From assembly GCA_030429785.1 (NCBI GenBank), contig JAUIEQ010000024.1, positions 1 to 9,773 of the forward strand: DNA of 9,773 bases, read 5' to 3'. Positions 5,089-9,773 of the stretch are shown piece by piece. The notes under the pieces were generated by a model, which saw only the letters and a list, made by a program, of their open reading frames with translations, ran no database searches and was not told where the DNA came from. Each line of letters starts with the position of its first letter. Positions within the stretch are counted from its first letter, which is position 1. This DNA comes from a bacterium (lineage in GTDB: Bacteria; Patescibacteriota; Patescibacteriia; S139-126; S139-133). Both the position numbers and the translations under genes were made by a program.

Positions 5089-5319
5089 ATGGGCATTCCA
5101 TTTGTTGCTTTTTTATTACTATACGTTATTGCTGCTAGTTGTATTATGGTATTTGCGTCATTTACGTTATATCATGCGGTGAAGTATGCTTTAACAAGCT
5201 CAGTGTCAATTGTTGTGACGACTATTTTTGTTTGCGGTCTTTTGGGGATTTTGATTATGAGTGGCGTTACTATTTCACAAGTTGCTTGGGATCAAGTATT
5301 GTATTTTTCAATTTTGTAA
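5089..5319 (+). CDS. Small two-helix membrane protein, unknown function (76 aa)
   Basis: 76 residues, almost wholly hydrophobic, with helices at about residues 4-26 (PFVAFLLLYVIAASCIMVF) and 38-60 (SSVSIVVTTIFVCGLLGIL), joined by LYHAVKYALTS. It starts 8 bases after the ruvB stop and its stop is followed after one base by the ATG of the bPH2 gene, so it sits firmly inside the ruvB-queA operon. There is no SD. A TATACT directly touches the ATG (5083-5088), which is too close to serve as promoter for this ATG. Sequence and size suggest a small integral membrane protein. I do not recognise the family, and the position next to a membrane bPH2 protein is the only hint of a partner. Confidence 0.75.
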   Translation: MGIPFVAFLLLYVIAASCIMVFASFTLYHAVKYALTSSVSIVVTTIFVCGLLGILIMSGVTISQVAWDQVLYFSIL

Positions 5320-5320
5320 T

Positions 5321-5869
5321 ATGAAAATCGAACGGTTATTACATCCGCAGGAAGAAGTGCTTATTTTTTTGCGACGTGATAAATGGGTCTTGCTAAAAAT
5401 GGCGTTGTTGTATGGTGTGTTGCTGTTTGGTCCACTTGCTATTGTTGCTATAGCATGGTGGTTTTTTCCGCAATGGCTTGATCGGCAAACAGCAGAGCCT
5501 TCAATTTCAGTGTTTATTATTTTGGGAAGTAGCTTGTACTACTTATTTGTGTGGGTATTTCTGTATCGTGCGTGGCTTGATTATTATCTTGATGTTTGGT
5601 TTGTAACCAACGAACGAGTGGTAAGCATTGAACAAAAAGGCTTGTTTTCTCGAACGATTGCTGAGCAACGATTATTCCGAATTCAAGATGTGCATGCTGA
5701 AGTGCATGGTGTTATTGCGACAGTGCTCGATTTTGGTAACGTAACGATTCAAACTGCAGCAGCTGAAGTAGTGTTTGAGTTCAAAGAAGTGCCCAAGCCG
5801 CATTTGGTAGCGCGTAATATTATTAAGTTGGTTGAATGGGATAAGCGGCGACGAAATGTGCGAGAGTAA
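5321..5869 (+). CDS. bPH2 (bacterial PH-like, DUF304-type) membrane protein
   Basis: 182 residues from ATG 5321, one base after the previous stop. The frame is open back to 5261 with an ATG there, but that would overlap the preceding gene by 59 bases, so 5321 is preferred. A polar N-terminus (MKIERLLHPQEEVLIFLRRD, matching the usual HPxE.v opening of such proteins) is followed by two helices at about 27-49 and 62-88. Then comes a cytoplasmic bacterial PH-like domain at about 89-170: DVWFVTNERVVSIEQKGLFS, the RIQDVHAEVHG turn, and LDFGNVTIQTA. The tail is basic (KRRRNVRE). Such proteins are common in CPR genomes and resemble the YdbT/YdbS group; a membrane-associated scaffold role is likely, but its ligand is unknown. 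queA starts 3 bases after its stop. Confidence 0.85.
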   Translation: MKIERLLHPQEEVLIFLRRDKWVLLKMALLYGVLLFGPLAIVAIAWWFFPQWLDRQTAEPSISVFIILGSSLYYLFVWVFLYRAWLDYYLDVWFVTNERVVSIEQKGLFSRTIAEQRLFRIQDVHAEVHGVIATVLDFGNVTIQTAAAEVVFEFKEVPKPHLVARNIIKLVEWDKRRRNVRE

Positions 5870-5872
5870 TAT

Positions 5873-6913
5873 ATGAGGTTACAAGATTTTGAGTATACTG
5901 TACCAACCGAGCTCATTGCTCAACAACCAATAGAACCTCGCGACCATTCGCGATTGTTTTATTATGAGCGCAGGCAAGACAGTAGTGATCATGATGTGTT
6001 TTGTAATATCGACCAGTACCTTGGGTCTGGTGATGTTTTGGTTTTTAATAATACCAAGGTATTTCCAGCTCGCTTGCTTGGGAAGAAGGTAACAGGTGGT
6101 GAGGTTGAGGTTTTTTTGTTGCGGGATTTTGGCGGTGGTATGTGGCAGGTTATGCTTGACGGTGCGCGACGTACTATTGGCACTGAGATTACAATCGCGC
6201 CTGGTTTTTCGTGTGAGGTAGTTTCTCGAGGTATTGGAAGTGTTTGGATGGTTCAATTTTCTGTTTCATCAGAGCGTTTATGGGAGTTGATTTATGCGTA
6301 TGGCACAGTACCACTTCCGCCGTATATTCAAAAAGCGACAACGCTTAATGCATACCAAACAAGTTATGCGCAACATGTTGGATCAGTTGCAGCACCGACA
6401 GCTGGTTTTCATTTTACACCAGCGTTGATACAAAAGTTGCAAGCAAATGGCGTTGGTATTGAGTATGTGACATTGCACGTTGGTCTTGGAACTTTTGCGC
6501 CAGTTTATGAAGAGGATATAACGCAGCATCATATTCATGCAGAGTGGAGTGCTATTGATGAAGTGACTGCGACTAGACTCAACCATGCCAAGCAAGCCAA
6601 CAAAAGAATTATTGCTGTAGGTACGACTTCAGTGCGAACACTTGAGCATTTTACAGATCGTGATGATTTGTTGCATGCTGGTCATGACTGGACAAGCTTG
6701 TTTATCTATCCAGGGTATGAGTTTAAGTTTATTGATGGAATGATTACTAATTTTCATGTACCAAGGAGTTCTCTGATGATGCTTGTCGCTGCTTTTTTGA
6801 CTGATCAGGCTGATCCTCAATCAGGGATCAAAAAACTTCAAGAATTGTATCAACAAGCCATTGAAATGCAATATCGTTTTTATTCATATGGCGATGCTAT
6901 GTTGTTAGTGTAG
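5873..6913 (+). CDS. queA: S-adenosylmethionine:tRNA ribosyltransferase-isomerase QueA
   Basis: QueA transfers the ribosyl part of S-adenosylmethionine to 7-aminomethyl-7-deazaguanine at position 34 of tRNAs with GUN anticodons, giving epoxyqueuosine. The 346 residues are a normal length and every family block is present: FNNTKVFPARLLGKK (58-72), GSVAAPTAGFHFT (170-182), LHVGLGTF (201-208), HAEW (222-225), AVGTTSVRTLE (248-258), YPGYEFKFIDGMITNFHVP (279-297) and YRFYSYGDAM (334-343). It is the fourth gene of the ruvB operon, 3 bases after the bPH2 stop, without a clear SD. In many bacteria queA lies near ruvAB and tgt; here tgt is not in the window and two membrane genes separate ruvB from queA. 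It ends in TAG. No convincing terminator is seen before the ftsH promoters. Confidence 0.96.
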   Translation: MRLQDFEYTVPTELIAQQPIEPRDHSRLFYYERRQDSSDHDVFCNIDQYLGSGDVLVFNNTKVFPARLLGKKVTGGEVEVFLLRDFGGGMWQVMLDGARRTIGTEITIAPGFSCEVVSRGIGSVWMVQFSVSSERLWELIYAYGTVPLPPYIQKATTLNAYQTSYAQHVGSVAAPTAGFHFTPALIQKLQANGVGIEYVTLHVGLGTFAPVYEEDITQHHIHAEWSAIDEVTATRLNHAKQANKRIIAVGTTSVRTLEHFTDRDDLLHAGHDWTSLFIYPGYEFKFIDGMITNFHVPRSSLMMLVAAFLTDQADPQSGIKKLQELYQQAIEMQYRFYSYGDAMLLV

Positions 6914-6991
6914 ATTGGTAGTGGTTGCAATATATGCACTAGTGTGTTCGGGGGTGTTGTATTTTGGTGTCGTTAATAATCACTGACTGTC

Positions 6992-7020
6992 TTGTGGTAT
7001 TGAGATAGTTATGGTATAAA
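6992..7020 (+). promoter_or_regulatory. Upstream ftsH promoter (extended -10)
   Basis: TTGTGG (6992-6997), 17 bases, TATAAA (7015-7020), preceded by TGG (7012-7014), which makes an extended TGnTATAAA. The predicted start is near 7027, giving a leader of about 109 bases. Confidence 0.55.
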
Positions 7021-7059
7021 CTAACTTCATTCTTTTGAGTAGGTGTTAGGCTATATTGC

Positions 7060-7088
7060 TTGCAACCGCTGTATAAAATGGCTATACT
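7060..7088 (+). promoter_or_regulatory. Downstream ftsH promoter
   Basis: TTGCAA (7060-7065), exactly 17 bases, TATACT (7083-7088). The predicted start is near 7095, giving a leader of about 41 bases. A further TATAAT at 7097-7102 has no matching -35 box. With the promoter at 6992, ftsH appears to have tandem promoters. Confidence 0.6.
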
Positions 7089-7135
7089 ATACGGGATATA
7101 ATGTAGTTTAGTCTCTATTAAAACGTGAGTATATT

Positions 7136-8998
7136 ATGAAGAATCTATTGAAAAATTTTGCAGTTTTATTTGTGGTATTATTTGTGTTACTTGGAGTTTT
7201 TGGATACTGGCAAAGTACGCAACAGACTGACAATACGATTGCAATTAATGAATTGGTGACGTTTATCAATAATGAAGATGTTGAGCGGATTGAAGTTGAT
7301 GGCTCGAAGATCTTGGTATTTCTCAAGTCAGGTGATGAAAAAGAAGCGCAAAAAGAGCTGGGAGAATCATTTTCTGAGTTAATGAATAATTATGGTGTTG
7401 CAGGTGAACAACTTGCAACTATTCCAGTAGAGGTGAAAGCTGATAGTAGTAATTCATTGTTCTTTACGACTATTTTGCCTATCGCATTACCGTTATTGTT
7501 ATTCATTGGAATTATTTGGTTTATGACGCGACAGGTGCAGGGCGCCAACTCAAAAGCAATGACATTTGGACAATCACAAGTTCGTGATAGTAGTAAGCTT
7601 GGTAATAAGAAAGTGACCTTCAAGGACGTGGCTGGAATGCACGAGGCAAAGGAGGAAGTGATGGAGATTGTGGAATTTTTGAAAACACCAAAAAAGTTTT
7701 TGTCACTTGGCGCAAAAATTCCAAAAGGTGTGCTCATGATCGGGCCTCCAGGTACAGGTAAAACATTGCTTGCGCGCGCAATCGCGGGCGAGGCTCAAGT
7801 GCCATTCTTTTTGATTTCTGGTTCGGAATTTGTGGAGATGTTTGTTGGTGTTGGTGCATCGCGTGTTCGAGATCTTTTCCGTAAGGCAAAAAAGTCAGCA
7901 CCATGTATTATTTTTATTGATGAAATAGATGCAGTTGGACGTCAACGGGGTGCAGGGCTTGGTGGTTCGCATGATGAACGTGAACAAACTCTCAATCAGA
8001 TTTTGGTTGAGATGGACGGATTTGAGTCAGATACTAATGTTATTGTCATTGCTGCAACTAACAGGCCGGATGTTTTGGATCCAGCATTACTTCGACCTGG
8101 TCGATTTGACCGACGGGTTACATTGGACAATCCAGATATTGCTGAACGATCAGAGATTTTGAAAATTCATGCCGCTAATAAACCACTTGCGAAGGATGTT
8201 GATCTCAAGCGTGTTGCTGAGCGAACGCCTGGTTTTTCTGGGGCTGATTTAGCTAATTTGTTAAACGAAGCTGCGATTTGGGCGGCTCGCAAAAATCGTA
8301 AAGAGATTTTGCAACAAGATATTTTAGATAGTATTGAAAAGGTGTTGTTAGGACCTGAGCGCAAGAGTAGAATTTTCTCTGAAAAAGAACGAAACATCAC
8401 AGCATATCATGAAGCAGCGCATGCGTTAGTTGCCTTCCATACACCAAGTAGTGATCCAGTACAAAAGATTTCAATTATTTCTCGTGGACGAGCTGGTGGT
8501 TACACTCTCCGTATGCCAGAGAACGATCGGTATTATCGAAGTCGCACTGAGTTTTTGTCTGACATGGCAGTTGCTTTGGCTGGTCATGCAGTTGAGAAAG
8601 ATGTATTTGGCGAAGTTTCGACTGGTCCAAGCAGTGATTTGCAACAGGTGAGTAAGTTGGCAAAAGCATTTGTGACTCAATTCGGTATGAGTGAACGATT
8701 AGCACCTCGTGCATTTGGTCAGCGTGAAGAAATGGTTTTCTTGGGTAAAGAAATTCATGAGCGACGCGACTATTCAGAAAAAACCGCACAGCTAATTGAT
8801 GAGGAAGTGTCGCGTATTGTTGGTGAGGCATATGATACTGCGCGAGAATTGTTGCACGAACATCGCACGCAGCTTGATGCTGTTGTGAAGGTGTTGCTTG
8901 AAAAAGAAACAATTGAGCGAGATGAATTTGATGCTATTATGAACGGTAAGCAACAGCAAGCAGACGCGCCGAAATCAGAGGATGCGCAATCTGAATAA
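7136..8998 (+). CDS. ftsH: ATP-dependent zinc metalloprotease FtsH
   Basis: FtsH is a hexameric membrane AAA+ protease that degrades damaged or surplus membrane proteins and short-lived regulators. The 620 residues are a normal length. Helix 1 is at about 8-23, an extracytoplasmic domain follows, and helix 2 is at about 107-130. In the AAA+ module are Walker A GPPGTGKT (203-210), the pore motif MFVGVG (235-240), Walker B IIFIDEID (258-265) and the second region of homology TNRPDVLDPALLRPGRFDR (308-326). The zinc site is HEAAH (425-429), where HEAGH is usual; HExxH is intact, and D501 in SSDLQQ is the likely third ligand. The C-terminus is a glutamine-rich, acidic tail. The ATG at 7136 has only a weak GAG (7127-7129) as SD. 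It is transcribed alone from two promoters and ends at the terminator at 9018. Confidence 0.97.
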   Translation: MKNLLKNFAVLFVVLFVLLGVFGYWQSTQQTDNTIAINELVTFINNEDVERIEVDGSKILVFLKSGDEKEAQKELGESFSELMNNYGVAGEQLATIPVEVKADSSNSLFFTTILPIALPLLLFIGIIWFMTRQVQGANSKAMTFGQSQVRDSSKLGNKKVTFKDVAGMHEAKEEVMEIVEFLKTPKKFLSLGAKIPKGVLMIGPPGTGKTLLARAIAGEAQVPFFLISGSEFVEMFVGVGASRVRDLFRKAKKSAPCIIFIDEIDAVGRQRGAGLGGSHDEREQTLNQILVEMDGFESDTNVIVIAATNRPDVLDPALLRPGRFDRRVTLDNPDIAERSEILKIHAANKPLAKDVDLKRVAERTPGFSGADLANLLNEAAIWAARKNRKEILQQDILDSIEKVLLGPERKSRIFSEKERNITAYHEAAHALVAFHTPSSDPVQKISIISRGRAGGYTLRMPENDRYYRSRTEFLSDMAVALAGHAVEKDVFGEVSTGPSSDLQQVSKLAKAFVTQFGMSERLAPRAFGQREEMVFLGKEIHERRDYSEKTAQLIDEEVSRIVGEAYDTARELLHEHRTQLDAVVKVLLEKETIERDEFDAIMNGKQQQADAPKSEDAQSE

Positions 8999-9017
8999 TC
9001 TATCAAATGTTGCACTG

Positions 9018-9047
9018 AAAAGCCTGGTCGCTGAGAGCCAGGCTTTT
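9018..9047 (+). terminator. Intrinsic terminator after ftsH
   Basis: A perfect 10-bp stem, AAAAGCCTGG (9018-9027) with CCAGGCTTTT (9038-9047), with a 10-base loop, 19 bases after the ftsH stop. The U-run is only four, then A and TT. The -35 box of the next gene begins two bases later. Confidence 0.8.
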
Positions 9048-9048
9048 A

Positions 9049-9078
9049 TTGTCGCTTGGTATGGTTTTCTGGTATACT
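9049..9078 (+). promoter_or_regulatory. Promoter of the last membrane-protein gene
   Basis: TTGTCG (9049-9054), 18 bases, TATACT (9073-9078), predicted start near 9085. The leader carries AGGAGG at 9095-9100, seven bases before the ATG at 9108, the best SD in the window. Confidence 0.6.
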
Positions 9079-9107
9079 AATACAAAGATAATTTAGGAGG
9101 TAATCCT

Positions 9108-9773
9108 ATGCAACAATTTTATAGACTGTTACTCAAAAAAGCATTTTTGATCACCAAGCGATAGCGGTTCTTATGGTTTTTTGGTGTATTTGCAGCCATT
9201 ATGGGTAATGGTGGTGAAGTGCAAATGTTATTTCGTGCAAACGACGCAGTTGCCAATTTACCAGATCGATTGAGTGAATGGACAACGTTTTTTGCTCAGT
9301 ATTCACCACAAGACTTATTGTCAAATATTTGGTTATTGATTTCACTGCGACCGTTTTCAACTATTGTGATGTTGATTGTCGTTATTGCGCTTATTGCGTT
9401 TGTTGTTTGGTTGATTATGGTGTCACAAGGCGCGTTGGTATATACTGCTGCACAAGTATACAAAAGCAAACGAGTTGATTTCGCTTCAAGCTTAGCCCAT
9501 GCTCGACCACTGGCTGGTAAGGTATTTTTATTAAATTTTGCTACTCGATTTGTATTGTATGGTTTGTTGGTTTTGCTCGCTATTCCATTCACGATTTTGG
9601 CAGTACTGAACGACGGTAGTGGCTTTGGGTTGTTTGGAATTATCGTACTCGCGTATATTGTTACAGTGCCACTTGCAATGATTATGAATTTTATTCTCAA
9701 GTATGCCCTTATTCATGTCGTGGTTCAAGGTCAAGCATTTTGGCCAGCATTTGTAGCAGCATGGCATTTGTTC
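9108..9773 (+). CDS. Multi-pass membrane protein, interrupted by an in-frame TAG at codon 19 and cut by the window end
   Basis: From the ATG at 9108 the frame reads MQQFYRLLLKKAFLITKR, then TAG at 9162-9164, then RFLWFFGVFAAIMGNGGE and stays open for all 222 codons to the last base. Hydrophobic segments lie at about residues 21-33, 84-112, 138-168 and 173-205, so it is a polytopic membrane protein. I recall the opening (a KK..ITKRYRFLWFFG-like string, then GNGG) from membrane proteins of CPR bacteria, where an aromatic residue, probably Tyr, would stand at codon 19; I cannot name a function. The promoter and perfect SD belong to the ATG at 9108. An in-frame ATG at 9201 (codon 32) has no SD and would lose the first helix. 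Possible explanations are a sequencing error, a recent nonsense mutation, or readthrough. Confidence 0.7.

Noticed and set aside
5261..5320. Earlier ATG for the bPH2 protein
   Set aside because: It would overlap the preceding gene by 59 bases. The ATG at 5321 gives the family's usual N-terminus and a 1-base gap.
6917..6942. Weak hairpin after queA (TAGTG/CACTA) as a terminator
   Set aside because: Five base pairs, a large loop and no T-run after it.
8475..8912. Long - strand open frame inside ftsH
   Set aside because: It is antisense to well-conserved protease motifs, has no promoter or SD, and no family resemblance.
1..9773. CRISPR array, phage genes, toxin-antitoxin or defence module, altered genetic code
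   Set aside because: No regularly spaced repeats, integrase, capsid or defence motifs were seen. No genuine gene contains internal TGA, so the UGA-to-Gly code of some CPR groups is not supported, though none of the complete genes happens to end in TGA.

Overview
The window reads as a contig end from a Candidate Phyla Radiation (Patescibacteria-type) bacterium. The reasons are short genes packed head to tail, several start codons with no Shine-Dalgarno (SD) sequence, many small one- or two-helix membrane proteins of unknown role, a large surface protein built from PKD, lamin-tail and OB-like domains, a bPH2 protein, and a moderate, AT-leaning base composition. This placement is inference from gene content; no rRNA or other lineage marker is present. 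Promoters are easy to read, with -35 boxes of the TTGnnn type and a recurrent TATACT or TATxxT -10 box.

Left end (1-421): about the first 180 bases encode the middle of a Bacteroidetes-style HlyD/RND adaptor on the + strand. They look spliced onto the CPR contig. Directly after the junction lies the start of a truncated - strand gene (start codon at 225) with its own promoter and SD. Then come the terminator of a - strand Nudix gene, the Nudix gene (422-937) and, just upstream of it on the same strand, a complete tRNA-Leu(UAG) at 953-1038.

Middle left (1039-3759): a 68-residue single-helix protein ends at a clear terminator. A consensus promoter then leads into a large exported PKD/lamin-tail/OB-like protein (1526-3475). 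Its apparent signal peptide sits in another reading frame, just upstream. A 75-residue single-helix protein follows, and then a second terminator.

Intergenic 3760-4063: this 300-base gap holds a long, strongly self-complementary element of about 133 nt, possibly a 6S-like ncRNA on the - strand. A promoter-like sequence whose spacer contains a perfect palindrome, and a second hairpin, lie beside it. The ruvB promoter places the transcription start on the ruvB ATG, which predicts a leaderless mRNA.

Middle right (4064-6913): ruvB, a 2-helix protein, a bPH2 (PH-like) membrane protein and queA form one tight operon. This is a modified form of the familiar ruvAB-queA-tgt neighbourhood, joining Holliday-junction migration with tRNA queuosine synthesis.

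Right (6914-9773): two promoters drive ftsH, a membrane AAA+ zinc protease that ends at a strong terminator. A final multi-pass membrane protein has its own promoter and a perfect SD. It carries an in-frame TAG at codon 19 and runs off the window.
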